Source: Niastella sp. OAS944 (lineage in GTDB: Bacteria > Bacteroidota > Bacteroidia > Chitinophagales > Chitinophagaceae). From it: 64,000 bases of DNA. The translations under genes were made by a program, and so were the position numbers. The DNA lies in assembly GCA_024809215.1 (NCBI GenBank), contig JANUBW010000008.1, forward strand, positions 310,001-374,000, given 5' to 3'. Shown here piece after piece: positions 23,477 to 31,895 of this stretch; the first letter of the stretch is position 1; each line of letters starts with the position of its first letter. The notes below the pieces were generated by a model. That model worked only from the letters and a program-made list of their open reading frames with translations. It had not been told where the DNA came from and ran no database searches.

Positions 23477-25156
23477 ATGATAACATTTGATGCATTGGGT
23501 TTGGATGAAAGGCTGATACAGGCTACCAATGCTTTAGGATATGTTAATCCCACGCCGATTCAGGAAAAGGCTATTCCTGTGTTACTGAGCGGAACCAAGG
23601 ATTTGGTGGGATTGGCTCAAACGGGTACCGGTAAAACGGCTGCATTTGGGTTACCCTTATTGCATTTGGTGAATGAACAGGCGAAACATCCCCAGGCATT
23701 GGTGGTTTGTCCGACGAGAGAATTGTGCATGCAGATCGTGAATGAAGTGGAAGGCTTCAAGAAATTTATACCGGGTATGTTTGTGGCGCCAGTATATGGC
23801 GGCGCCCCGATAGGGCAACAGATCCGTGATTTGAGAAGAGGCGTGCAGATCGTTGTAGCCACACCGGGCCGTTTGATAGACCTGATAGAACGCAAGGCCA
23901 TTGACCTGGAACAGATCCAGTACGTGATACTGGACGAAGCCGATGAAATGCTGAACATGGGCTTCCAGGAAGATATTGAGTTCATTTTGCAGAACACTCC
24001 TAAGCGTGAAGCCACCTGGTTGTTCAGTGCTACCATGCCCCCCGAAATTCGTCGTGTAAGCAAACGCTACATGAAAGACCCGGTTGAGGTAACTGTAGGT
24101 AAAGTGAATTCGGCCAACAAGAACATCGATCACCAGTACTACATCACCAGTGCCCAGCACAGGTATGAAGCGCTGAAACGCCTGATCGATTTCAACCCTG
24201 GCATTTACGGCATCATTTTTACCCGTACGAAGGCTGATGCCCAGGATATTGCCGAAAAATTAACACGCGAAGGATACGATATCGATGCATTGCATGGCGA
24301 CCTTACCCAGCAACAGCGCGATAAAGTGATGGGTGACTTTAGGGACAAAACCCTGCAGCTCTTAATAGCAACGGATGTGGCCGCCCGCGGTATCGACGTT
24401 TCGGGCATCACCCACGTAATAAACTACGAACTGCCCGATGATGTGGAAGTATACACCCACAGAAGCGGTAGAACCGGCCGCGCCGGTAAAACCGGGGTTT
24501 GTATGTCGATAGTGCACGTGCGCGAGCTTGGAAAAATGAGGCAGATACAAACCATTGTACAGGCGCCTTTCCACAAGCTGGAGATCCCCACCGGCAAAGA
24601 TGTTTGCCGCAAACAGTTCTACCATTTCATGGATAAACTGTTGTCGCTGGAGGTGAACCACGGTGATTACGAAACCTACGTGCCAATGCTCGAGGAAAAG
24701 TTTGCCGACATGAGCAAGGAAGATATCCTGAAGCGTGTAGCAGCACTGGAATTTGACCGCTTTTTGAAATATTATGAGAACGCCGAAGATCTGAACGTAC
24801 GTGAACAACGCCGTGGTGAAAGAACAGCAGGTGAAAGATTAACGGTAGGAAAGCCTGGCGAAAGAAGACAATTTACCGATACCAGAGGTAAAAGGTTTGG
24901 CGCCGGCGGTGGTGATTATACCAAGTTATTTGTAAACCTGGGTACCAAAGACGGCTTTTATAAAGCCAGCTTCCTGCAGTTCATTTTAGATATGAGCGAG
25001 CTGCAAAAAGAGGTACTGGGTAGAATAGATATGAAGGAAATGAATAGCTGGATCGAGATTGACAAAAAAGCTGCCAGTCAGATGATCCGGGCTATTGACG
25101 GAAGAAATTACAAAGGAAGAAGAATAAGAATGAACGAGGCGGACAGCCGTAGATAA
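23477..25156 (+). CDS. DEAD-box ATP-dependent RNA helicase
   Basis: A 559-residue RNA helicase. The Q-motif region YVNPTPIQEKAIP is followed by AQTGTGKT (motif I, near 47), PTRELCMQI (Ia), DEAD near 155 (II), SAT (III), then the second RecA domain with ATDVAARGIDVSG (V) and HRSGRTGRAGKTG (VI). The C-terminal 80 residues (KLFVNLGTKDGFYKASFLQFILD ... GRRIRMN) resemble the DbpA/CsdA-type RNA-binding domain, suggesting a role in ribosome assembly or structured RNA. It has its own promoter (23452) and separates the pheA-tyrA block from the DAHP synthase gene without an obvious metabolic link. Confidence 0.93.
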   Translation: MITFDALGLDERLIQATNALGYVNPTPIQEKAIPVLLSGTKDLVGLAQTGTGKTAAFGLPLLHLVNEQAKHPQALVVCPTRELCMQIVNEVEGFKKFIPGMFVAPVYGGAPIGQQIRDLRRGVQIVVATPGRLIDLIERKAIDLEQIQYVILDEADEMLNMGFQEDIEFILQNTPKREATWLFSATMPPEIRRVSKRYMKDPVEVTVGKVNSANKNIDHQYYITSAQHRYEALKRLIDFNPGIYGIIFTRTKADAQDIAEKLTREGYDIDALHGDLTQQQRDKVMGDFRDKTLQLLIATDVAARGIDVSGITHVINYELPDDVEVYTHRSGRTGRAGKTGVCMSIVHVRELGKMRQIQTIVQAPFHKLEIPTGKDVCRKQFYHFMDKLLSLEVNHGDYETYVPMLEEKFADMSKEDILKRVAALEFDRFLKYYENAEDLNVREQRRGERTAGERLTVGKPGERRQFTDTRGKRFGAGGGDYTKLFVNLGTKDGFYKASFLQFILDMSELQKEVLGRIDMKEMNSWIEIDKKAASQMIRAIDGRNYKGRRIRMNEADSRR

Positions 25157-25157
25157 A

Positions 25158-25258
25158 TTGGCTAATGAGCTAATTTGCTAATGTGCTGGTCTGCGAAATG
25201 AAAAGTTTATTATTTAACATTAGCATATTAGCACATTATCAAATTAGCAAATTAACAT
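25158..25258. repeat. Octamer CTAAT array with inverted arms
   Basis: Left arm GGCTAATG/AGCTAATT/TGCTAATG (25158-25195) and right arm ACATTAGC/ATATTAGC/ACATTATC (25220-25258) face each other, filling the gap between the helicase stop and the DAHP synthase start. Confidence 0.8.
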
Positions 25259-25262
25259 TCAT

Positions 25263-26351
25263 ATGCAACAGACATCAACAACCATGAAGGAGATCGTGCA
25301 ACAGGTGTGGAAGAAGCGTCCTATGATCATTAGCGGACCTTGTAGCGCCGAAACTGAAGAGCAGGTGCTGGAAACAGCTACCCGTTTGGCTAAAACAGGA
25401 AAGGTAGACATACTTCGCGCCGGTATCTGGAAGCCACGTACACGTCCCGGAAGCTTTGAAGGAATTGGAACCAAGGGATTGCCCTGGATGCAACAGGCCA
25501 AGAAGATCACCGGTTTACCCGTAACTGTAGAAGTAGCAACCGCTAAACAGGTAGAAGATGCGCTTACATTCGATGTAGACGTTCTTTGGATTGGTGCACG
25601 TACAACAGTTAACCCTTTCAGCGTACAGGACGTAGCCGATGCGTTACGTGGTGTTGATGTACCCGTATTGATCAAAAACCCAATCAATCCCGATCTGGAA
25701 CTGTGGACCGGCGCCGTTGAGCGTGTGGCCAAAGCAGGCATCAAACAAATTGGTTTGATCCATCGCGGATTCAGTTCTTACGGTAATACCGAATACCGGA
25801 ATGCGCCTATGTGGCACCTGGCCATTGAAATGAAACGCCGCAATCCGGAATTATTGATGATCAACGATCCTTCACATATCAGCGGCCGCCGCGATATCCT
25901 GCTCGATGTTGCTCAAAAAGCCATTGACCTCGATATGGACGGTTTGATCATTGAAAGCCATATTGACCCCGACAAAGCATGGAGCGATGCCAAACAACAG
26001 ATCACTCCTGAAAGACTGGGCGAAATGATTGGCCAAATCGTATGGCGTAAAGAAGATATTAACTCCGAAGAATATCATGCCGCGCTCGAAAAACTGCGCC
26101 AGCAGATCAACCACCTCGATGATGAACTGATGCAGATCTTAAGTCAGCGTATGAGCATTGCAGAAAAAATAGGTGAATACAAAAAGAACAACAGTATCAC
26201 CATTCTGCAAACAAACCGCTGGAATGAGATCCTGGAAAGAGCATTTCAAAAAGGTGAAAAGTTGAACCTGAGCAAAGAGTTCATCACCAAATATTTTGAT
26301 GCTGTTCACATGGAGAGCATTAACCATCAGAACAAGATCATGAATTCGTAA
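25263..26351 (+). CDS. Bifunctional DAHP synthase / chorismate mutase
   Basis: Fusion enzyme of 362 residues. The N-terminal part (about 10-265) is a type I-beta DAHP synthase, joining phosphoenolpyruvate and erythrose 4-phosphate: SGPCSAETEEQ with the metal-binding Cys, GIWKPRTRPGSFEGIG, KNPINPDLELW, and the IHRGFSS and DPSHISGRRD loops. The C-terminal 90 residues are an AroQ-type chorismate mutase (LRQQINHLDDELMQILSQRM ... IAEKIGEYK). In such fusions the mutase domain gives feedback control by prephenate; that is family knowledge, not visible here. This order (synthase first, mutase second) is the Bacteroidota arrangement. Confidence 0.95.
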   Translation: MQQTSTTMKEIVQQVWKKRPMIISGPCSAETEEQVLETATRLAKTGKVDILRAGIWKPRTRPGSFEGIGTKGLPWMQQAKKITGLPVTVEVATAKQVEDALTFDVDVLWIGARTTVNPFSVQDVADALRGVDVPVLIKNPINPDLELWTGAVERVAKAGIKQIGLIHRGFSSYGNTEYRNAPMWHLAIEMKRRNPELLMINDPSHISGRRDILLDVAQKAIDLDMDGLIIESHIDPDKAWSDAKQQITPERLGEMIGQIVWRKEDINSEEYHAALEKLRQQINHLDDELMQILSQRMSIAEKIGEYKKNNSITILQTNRWNEILERAFQKGEKLNLSKEFITKYFDAVHMESINHQNKIMNS

Positions 26352-26490
26352 AACGGCAATCGGCAATCGTCAATCGGCAATGGTTTCCGACGGCGCAAGA
26401 TTACTTATTGATCTCAAAGTTCGTGAGCCATTCACGATTCACGATTGACGATTCACGAAGGACGATTCACGAACGCGAGTTCGCAATAAA
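26351..26490. repeat. Heptamer array, GGCAATC/CACGATT family
   Basis: GGCAATC/GTCAATC words (26354-26381) and CACGATT/GACGATT words (26430-26472) flank a short core and run from the DAHP synthase stop codon to just before the transposase-like gene. The core contains GTGAGCC and AACGCGAGTTCGC. Confidence 0.8.
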
Positions 26491-26501
26491 AGACTTCCGA
26501 T

Positions 26502-26930
26502 ATGACAAGCCAACCCAGCAGAGTGTATTTGTTCATTCATGTAATTGTCTGTGTAAAGAACAAAGAGCCCTTGTTGACGAAGCCTGTTCGTGCTGTGTTA
26601 TTTGCATCCATCAAAAAGCAGGCAGCTGAAAATGGTATCAACGTGTTGTCGGTAAACGGCACCGATGACCATATGCATGCCGTGGTGCAAATGATGCCTA
26701 CCCAAAACTTAGCCCAGATCATGAAAAGCATCCGTACACAATCGGCTGCCTGGATCAATGAAGGCAACTTCATTAAAAGCAATTTTGAGTGGGAAGAAGG
26801 CTTTGCTGCCTTAAGCATAAGCCCCAGCAGTGTAAAACAGGTGCTTGATTATATCGATAAGCAGGAAGAACATCATAAAACGAAGACGCTGGAAAGTGAG
26901 CTGGAAGTGTTTCAGAAAATTCAGATTTGA
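26502..26930 (+). CDS. IS200/REP-type tyrosine transposase (Y1, HUH)
   Basis: A 142-residue protein of the Y1 transposase family (IS200/IS605 TnpA and REP-associated tyrosine transposases). The metal-binding HUH motif is H57-M58-H59 in TDDHMHAVVQM. The catalytic tyrosine is Y117 in VLDYIDKQEEHHK, with Q121 and H124-H125 in the usual helix, so it appears intact. The family makes a 5'-phosphotyrosine link to single-stranded DNA at hairpins. There are no clear IS ends or second ORF. It lies inside the aromatic operon, 8 bases before aroB and directly after a heptamer array, so it may be a domesticated or REP-mobilising enzyme rather than an autonomous IS. Confidence 0.88.
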   Translation: MTSQPSRVYLFIHVIVCVKNKEPLLTKPVRAVLFASIKKQAAENGINVLSVNGTDDHMHAVVQMMPTQNLAQIMKSIRTQSAAWINEGNFIKSNFEWEEGFAALSISPSSVKQVLDYIDKQEEHHKTKTLESELEVFQKIQI

Positions 26931-26938
26931 TTAGTGGT

Positions 26939-27961
26939 ATGCAAACAAAAAGTTACCGGTTTTCATCTGCCTCCGTGAATTATTATTTCGATGCCGATTT
27001 TTCCAAACTGGAAAAACTGATCGGAAAAGAACATGCAGTACTCATCACGGACGAACATATTTTCCAGGCCCATAAAAAAAAGCTGAAAGGGTGGAACTGC
27101 ATCTCCCTGAAGCCGGGCGAAGAATACAAAGTACAGGCTACCGTTGATTCTATAATTGAACAACTGATAGAGTTTAAAGCCGACCGCAGCACCTGGCTTA
27201 TTGGTATAGGTGGCGGGGTAGTAACCGATATTACCGGTTACGTGGCTGCTGTATATATGCGGGGAATAAGATGTGGTTTTGTTCCCACCAGTATACTGGC
27301 CATGGTAGATGCTTCTATTGGTGGAAAAAACGGGATCGATGTAGGTATTTACAAAAACCTGGTAGGTACCATAAGGCAACCTCAGTTTCTGTTATACGAC
27401 TACAGCTTCCTGAAATCACTGCCTAAGCAGGAGTGGATAAATGGTTTCGCAGAGATCATTAAACACAGTTGCATAAAAGATCTTTCCCTGTTCAAAGAAC
27501 TGGAGAAAAACAAACTCACTCACTATCAAAAGAACAAACCGGCATTAGCCAAACTCATTCGCCGCAATTCGGATATTAAATCAACCGTAGTGGTGGCCGA
27601 TGAATTTGAAAAAGGCGAACGGCGTTTACTGAACTTTGGCCATACCCTGGGGCATGCTATTGAAAATATGTATGAGCTCAGCCACGGACAGGCCATTAGT
27701 ATTGGCATGACGGCCGCCTGCCAGATCTCAGCTAAGCTGGTTGGCTTTAAGGATAGTGAGCGCGTGATAAATGTGCTTGACCAATATGGATTGCCCACGC
27801 TGGCCAACTTCGATAAGCAAAAAGCCTTTGAAGTGCTGAAAATGGATAAAAAGCGTGAGCAAAAAGAAATGAATTATGTGTTGCTTGAGAAGCTGGGGAA
27901 GGGGATAGTTAAACCTATACCAATGACGCAGCTTGAGAAGATCGTAAACGAACTTAGTTAA
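26939..27961 (+). CDS. aroB: 3-dehydroquinate synthase
   Basis: NAD- and metal-dependent enzyme turning DAHP into 3-dehydroquinate, the second shikimate step. It has 340 residues. GIGGGVVTDITGYVAAVYMRG is the NAD-binding glycine-rich segment, PTSILAMVDASIGGKNGID the conserved substrate/NAD loop, and metal ligands lie in the NGFAEIIKHSCI, RLLNFGHTLGHAIE and HGQAISIGM segments. The ATG at 26939 is preferred to the in-frame TTG at 26927, which overlaps the transposase stop. Its TAA stop is the beginning of an octamer array that reaches to the aroA start. Confidence 0.95.
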   Translation: MQTKSYRFSSASVNYYFDADFSKLEKLIGKEHAVLITDEHIFQAHKKKLKGWNCISLKPGEEYKVQATVDSIIEQLIEFKADRSTWLIGIGGGVVTDITGYVAAVYMRGIRCGFVPTSILAMVDASIGGKNGIDVGIYKNLVGTIRQPQFLLYDYSFLKSLPKQEWINGFAEIIKHSCIKDLSLFKELEKNKLTHYQKNKPALAKLIRRNSDIKSTVVVADEFEKGERRLLNFGHTLGHAIENMYELSHGQAISIGMTAACQISAKLVGFKDSERVINVLDQYGLPTLANFDKQKAFEVLKMDKKREQKEMNYVLLEKLGKGIVKPIPMTQLEKIVNELS

Positions 27962-28019
27962 CGTGTTAATGGGTTGATGAGTTAACTGGTTAACTCGTCA
28001 ACTCGTTAACTAATCAACT
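27956..28019. repeat. Octamer array, GTTAAC family, spanning the aroB-aroA gap
   Basis: Eight 8-base words (AGTTAACG, TGTTAATG, GGTTGATG, AGTTAACT, GGTTAACT, CGTCAACT, CGTTAACT, AATCAACT) occupy exactly 64 bases. The first word contains the aroB stop codon and the last ends 4 bases before the aroA ATG. Confidence 0.88.
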
Positions 28020-28023
28020 TTAC

Positions 28024-29319
28024 ATGAAAGTTACTATACAGCCATCTGAAATAAAAGGTACTATACAGGCGCCTGCATCAAAAAGCTCTATGCAAAGAGG
28101 TTGCGCTGCTTCGTTATTGTACCTGGGAACTACCATCATTCGCAATCCCGGCCATTCAAACGACGATAAAGCAGCCCTGGGTGTAATAAAAGACCTGGGT
28201 GCTAAAGTAGAAACACTGGCCGACGGTTCTTTAAAAATTGCCGGTATAGGCGGTGTAAATCCCGAAAGCGGTGCCGTGAGTTGTGGTGAAAGTGGTTTGG
28301 GTATTCGCATGTTTACGCCCATTGTATCTATGAGCAACAAACAAATTACCATCAATGGCGAAGGCAGCCTGGTAACCCGCCCCATGGATTTCTTTGATAC
28401 TGTATTACCCCAACTTGGTGTACAGATCGTTTCACGCGAAGGTAAACTGCCCCTGCAGGTGAAAGGTCCCCTGCAGCCCAAAAATATAACCATCGACGGA
28501 TCGTTGAGCTCACAATTTCTCACCGGTTTGTTAATGGCCTACGCTGCTTCTAATGCAAAAGATGTAACCATAACGGTAGATAATCTCAAGAGCAAGCCCT
28601 ACATCGATCTTACTTTAAATGTAATGAAACAGTTTGGCTGGCAGGTAGAGAACAGGAATTATGAAGCGTTCCATTGGAAAGCTGCTGATCCCAATGCACC
28701 GGCAGTATCAGCTGCGCCACCGCCCACCATCACCTATACGGTTGAAGGCGATTGGAGCGGTGCTGCCTTTTTACTGGTTACCGGCGCCATTGCCGGCAAC
28801 ATTACTGTTAAAGGTTTAGATGTACAATCAACCCAGGCCGACCGTGCCGTATTACAGGCATTGCAAAGTTGCGGTGCTAAGTTGAGCATACAGGCAGAAC
28901 AAATAGAAGTAGGTCCGGCAGCATTGAAAGCGTTTCAGTTCGATGCTACTGAGTGCCCCGATCTGTTTCCGCCATTGGTTGCTTTGGCTTCTTATTGCAA
29001 AGGCACAACGGTAATACAAGGTGTAGGGCGCCTTGCACATAAGGAAAGTGATCGCGGTGTTACGTTGCAGGAAGAGTTTGGTAAAATGGGTGTTGAAATT
29101 GAACTGCAGGATGATCTGATGCTGATAAAGGGTGGTAATGGATTAAAAGGTGCAGCCGTGCATTCGCATCACGATCACCGTATAGCTATGGCCTGTGCCG
29201 TGGCTGCATTAAAAGCAACCGGTGAAACCGAAATAAGCGAAGCGCAAGCCATCAATAAATCGTATCCTGATTTTTATGAGCATATTCAGCAACTAGGAGC
29301 TGTAGTGAATAAGGCTTAG
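28024..29319 (+). CDS. aroA: 3-phosphoshikimate 1-carboxyvinyltransferase (EPSP synthase)
   Basis: Transfers the enolpyruvyl group of phosphoenolpyruvate to shikimate 3-phosphate, the sixth shikimate step. It has 431 residues with the two-domain inside-out barrel of the family. Recognisable segments are PASKSSMQRGCAA at the start (the Lys-Ser of the active site), SCGESGLGIRMF in place of LGNAGTAMR, GSLSSQFLTGLLMA, DATECPDLFPPLVALA with the catalytic Asp, and RLAHKESDRGV. The variant GESGLGIR form is usual in Bacteroidota. It is transcribed with aroB and aroC. A GTTAACA array begins at its stop. Confidence 0.95.
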   Translation: MKVTIQPSEIKGTIQAPASKSSMQRGCAASLLYLGTTIIRNPGHSNDDKAALGVIKDLGAKVETLADGSLKIAGIGGVNPESGAVSCGESGLGIRMFTPIVSMSNKQITINGEGSLVTRPMDFFDTVLPQLGVQIVSREGKLPLQVKGPLQPKNITIDGSLSSQFLTGLLMAYAASNAKDVTITVDNLKSKPYIDLTLNVMKQFGWQVENRNYEAFHWKAADPNAPAVSAAPPPTITYTVEGDWSGAAFLLVTGAIAGNITVKGLDVQSTQADRAVLQALQSCGAKLSIQAEQIEVGPAALKAFQFDATECPDLFPPLVALASYCKGTTVIQGVGRLAHKESDRGVTLQEEFGKMGVEIELQDDLMLIKGGNGLKGAAVHSHHDHRIAMACAVAALKATGETEISEAQAINKSYPDFYEHIQQLGAVVNKA

Positions 29320-29378
29320 TTAACAAGTTAACAAGTAAGTTGAAAAGTTGAGAGGGGTGATAGAGTTGATAAAGGGTT
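29317..29378. repeat. Octamer array, GTTAACA family, after aroA
   Basis: AGTTAACA words, then AGTTGA/GTTGATAAAG words, start at the aroA TAG codon and end about 60 bases before aroC. Confidence 0.75.
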
Positions 29379-29440
29379 TATGTGATGGGCCGCTAAAGAG
29401 AAAGTACATTTTTAGTAACGAGATCATTCAATAAAGAACA

Positions 29441-30442
29441 ATGAACAGTTTCGGTCGCATATTCAAAGTAGCCATCTTTGGTGAATCGCATGGGGAAAGT
29501 GTGGGTGTGAATATTGATGGTATTCCTGCCGGTTTACCATTAACAGTAGAAGATTTCCTGACAGATATTGAACGCCGAAAAGGTGGCAACCAAAGAGGTA
29601 CCACTCCACGTAAAGAAGATGATCTGCCAATTTTTAAAAGCGGATTATTCAACAACAAAACCACCGGAGCTCCGCTCACTATAATCTTTGAGAACAAGAA
29701 TACCCGTTCGGGCGACTATGAAAAGTTGCGCGACTTTCCACGTCCCAGCCATGCCGATTTTGTAGCCCATCAAAAGTTTGGTGGCTTTGAAGACTTTCGC
29801 GGTGGTGGCCATTTCAGCGGCCGGTTAACCGTATGCCTGGTTGCTGTTGGTGTAATAGCCAAAAAGTTATTACAGCATGCACATGGTACCAAGGTTGCCG
29901 CCAGCATCCTTGAAATTGGTGGCGAAAAAGACCTGGAGAAAGGTTTACAAAAAGCCATCGATGCAAAAGATTCTATTGGTGGTATTGTTGAATGCCGCGT
30001 TGCAGGTTTACCAGCTGGCTTAGGCGAGCCCTTCTTTGATTCGGCTGAATCATTGATCAGTCATGCCGCGTTTTCAATACCTGCTGTTCGTGGTATTGAG
30101 TTTGGAACTGGTTTTGCCGCCGCCCGTATGTTTGGTGTTGAACACAACGACGCTATCATAGATACAAACGGTACAACGCGTACCAACCATGCCGGTGGTA
30201 TTGTAGGTGGTATTACCAATGGGAATGAACTGGTATATCGCATTGCGATTAAACCAACGGCTAGTACTCCCAAAGATCAGGACACATTGAACTGGAATAC
30301 CGGTGATGTGGAAACATTCTCTGTAAAAGGCCGCCATGATCTTTGCATTGCACTGCGTGTACCCGTGGTACTGGAAGCTGTTACTGCCATGGTACTGGCC
30401 GACCTGATGATGCTGGAGCAACGTGTTAAGCGATTGATATAA
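29441..30442 (+). CDS. aroC: Chorismate synthase
   Basis: FMN-dependent trans-elimination of phosphate from EPSP to give chorismate, the common precursor of Phe, Tyr and Trp. It has 333 residues. The three family signatures are present: GESHGESVGVNIDGIPAG at the N-terminus, GGGHFSGRLTVCLVAVG near 125, and RTNHAGGIVGGITNGNE near 247, with the flavin/substrate arginine-rich segments. It is the last enzyme of the cluster, followed after one base by the DUF952 gene. Confidence 0.96.
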   Translation: MNSFGRIFKVAIFGESHGESVGVNIDGIPAGLPLTVEDFLTDIERRKGGNQRGTTPRKEDDLPIFKSGLFNNKTTGAPLTIIFENKNTRSGDYEKLRDFPRPSHADFVAHQKFGGFEDFRGGGHFSGRLTVCLVAVGVIAKKLLQHAHGTKVAASILEIGGEKDLEKGLQKAIDAKDSIGGIVECRVAGLPAGLGEPFFDSAESLISHAAFSIPAVRGIEFGTGFAAARMFGVEHNDAIIDTNGTTRTNHAGGIVGGITNGNELVYRIAIKPTASTPKDQDTLNWNTGDVETFSVKGRHDLCIALRVPVVLEAVTAMVLADLMMLEQRVKRLI

Positions 30443-30443
30443 C

Positions 30444-30740
30444 ATGCCCGTCATTTATCATATAACTACCAAACCCGAATGGGATACGGCTTTAAAGGCA
30501 GGTTCATATACTGCGCCTTCGTTACAGGCTGAAGGTTTTATTCATTGCTGTACAAAGGAGCAGATAGCCGGGGTAATTGATCGTTATTTTAAAGGAAAAA
30601 CCAGCCTGGTATATTTGACAATCGATACCGAAAAGCTACAAAGCAAGTTGGTTAATGAGTGGTCGCCGGCAGGGCAGGATACCTTCCCGCATATTTATGG
30701 CCCCATAAACACCGATGCCGTAATTAAGGTAGAATTTTAA
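30444..30740 (+). CDS. DUF952 family protein
   Basis: A 98-residue cytosolic protein matching DUF952: IYHITTKPEWDTALKAGSYT at the start, EGFIHCCTKEQIAGV in the middle, and the FPHIYGPIN near the end. The family is related in fold to ADP-ribosyl-binding or toxin-like small domains, but no activity is established that I know of. It begins one base after the aroC stop and is presumably translated from the same message. Confidence 0.85.
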   Translation: MPVIYHITTKPEWDTALKAGSYTAPSLQAEGFIHCCTKEQIAGVIDRYFKGKTSLVYLTIDTEKLQSKLVNEWSPAGQDTFPHIYGPINTDAVIKVEF

Positions 30741-30744
30741 AATC

Positions 30745-31041
30745 ATGCATTCCTACATAATAAACGCCTCCATTCAAATTGTACCCATTGTACTTGACAA
30801 ACATTCCTACGAGTGGGTTGATGATGCCATTGCCGTTATACAAAGATCGGGCATTAAACACGAGGTAACTCCCTTTGCCACCATACTCGAAGGCACTTAC
30901 GATGAGGTAATGAAAGTGATCCATGAAGTAAATGAGTTCCTGTATGCAAAAGGATGTGCCGAATGGATCAGTAATTTACAGATACAGGTGCGTAGCGCAG
31001 GAAATATTACCGGGGAGGAGAAGACGGAGAAGTTTAGGTAG
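30745..31041 (+). CDS. MTH1187/YkoF-type thiamine-binding-fold protein
   Basis: A 98-residue protein of the MTH1187/YkoF superfamily (DUF77): INASIQIVPIVLDKHSYEWVDDAIAVI, then GIKHEVTPFATILEGTYDEVMKVIHEV. Family members bind thiamine or hydroxymethylpyrimidine as small ferredoxin-like oligomers. Whether ligand binding is kept here cannot be judged. It is 4 bases after the DUF952 gene and is the last gene of the aromatic operon before convergent vanX. Its TAG stop opens an octamer array. Confidence 0.8.
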   Translation: MHSYIINASIQIVPIVLDKHSYEWVDDAIAVIQRSGIKHEVTPFATILEGTYDEVMKVIHEVNEFLYAKGCAEWISNLQIQVRSAGNITGEEKTEKFR

Positions 31042-31096
31042 AAGTTGACGAGTTCACTAGTTAACTTGTTAACCAGTCAACTCGTTAACCTCTTAG
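31041..31096. repeat. Octamer array filling a convergent gap
   Basis: GAAGTTGA, CGAGTTCA, CTAGTTAA, CTTGTTAA, CCAGTCAA and CTCGTTAA words with an 8-base period occupy the whole 55 bases between the stop codons at 31041 and 31097. Confidence 0.85.
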
Positions 31097-31819
31097 TTAG
31101 TACGTCAATTTTTCAAATGGCAGATCAAGCACCTCATAACCTCTGTCATTCGTCCAAAAGAAATGCCACCACTCCGTTTCCAGCTTCTTAAAACCATGCT
31201 TTTCCATGGATGTTTTCAACAAATTCCTGTTGGCCAACACGCCAGATGATAACGCAGTAAAACTATGATGGGCTGTATCGGTGAAATTATCAAACCCGGT
31301 GCCCATGTCCAGCTCACGGCGGCTCTTCAGATCAATAATGGTTAAGTCAACCGCCAATCCACGATTATGCCCTGAACCATTTTTAGGGTTGGCTACATAG
31401 CGTTCATCTTTAACCAGTTCCCAAAAACTGATGGTAACGCCATAGGGGCGGTAGGCATCAAAGATCTTCAGCCCATATCCCTTGTTATTCAACTCCTTTT
31501 GCACCGCAGCCAGCGCCCGGGCGGCAGGCAGGCGTAAATAGGTATGGCGGGTGGCGGGAATATACATTTGCCTGTGCATAAAGTTGTTAATGGTAGCATA
31601 CCGCAGGTCGTATACAATACCAGGCACAAGGGTTTGCAGCTCAACCATGGTTTTAACAGAATCTTTATGTACAGAAAGCTGATATTCAGTAAGTTTATTG
31701 ATAACTGGCACCCCGTATTTACTAACGCTTGTTTCCTGTGCACGTAACTGGGTAACGTTGAAAAAAATAAGGACAGGCATTATGCAAATACAGCGGGTTA
31801 GCACTATTTTGTATATCAT
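31097..31819 (-). CDS. D-alanyl-D-alanine dipeptidase (M15D, VanX-like)
   Basis: Zinc dipeptidase of 240 residues with an N-terminal signal peptide (CICIMPVLIFFNVTQLRAQ, cleavage near residue 28). The zinc motif SGHNRGLAVDLT supplies the SxHxxxxxxxD ligands (His and Asp), and ETEWWHFFW provides the catalytic Glu and the third ligand His. DAYRPYGVTISFW is a conserved arginine segment. An exported enzyme of this type would cleave D-Ala-D-Ala released from cell wall rather than confer vancomycin resistance; no van regulators are nearby. It lies beside other peptidoglycan genes, in divergent orientation to the L,D-transpeptidase. Confidence 0.9.
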   Translation of the reverse strand: MIYKIVLTRCICIMPVLIFFNVTQLRAQETSVSKYGVPVINKLTEYQLSVHKDSVKTMVELQTLVPGIVYDLRYATINNFMHRQMYIPATRHTYLRLPAARALAAVQKELNNKGYGLKIFDAYRPYGVTISFWELVKDERYVANPKNGSGHNRGLAVDLTIIDLKSRRELDMGTGFDNFTDTAHHSFTALSSGVLANRNLLKTSMEKHGFKKLETEWWHFFWTNDRGYEVLDLPFEKLTY

Positions 31820-31895
31820 TGTAACCGGTTTAAAGGCAAAGGTTAATGAGTGAAAAGATACAACCTTTTATTCCGGATAACCAGGATCAATAGAA

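Noticed and set aside
26408-26629. 73-codon frame overlapping the transposase start
   Set aside because: It is formed by the CACGATT array and runs out of frame into the transposase gene, which has the catalytic motifs in the other frame.
31097-31819. Vancomycin-resistance vanX
   Set aside because: No vanR/S/H/A genes nearby; the signal peptide and cell-wall neighbours point to a periplasmic peptidoglycan dipeptidase.
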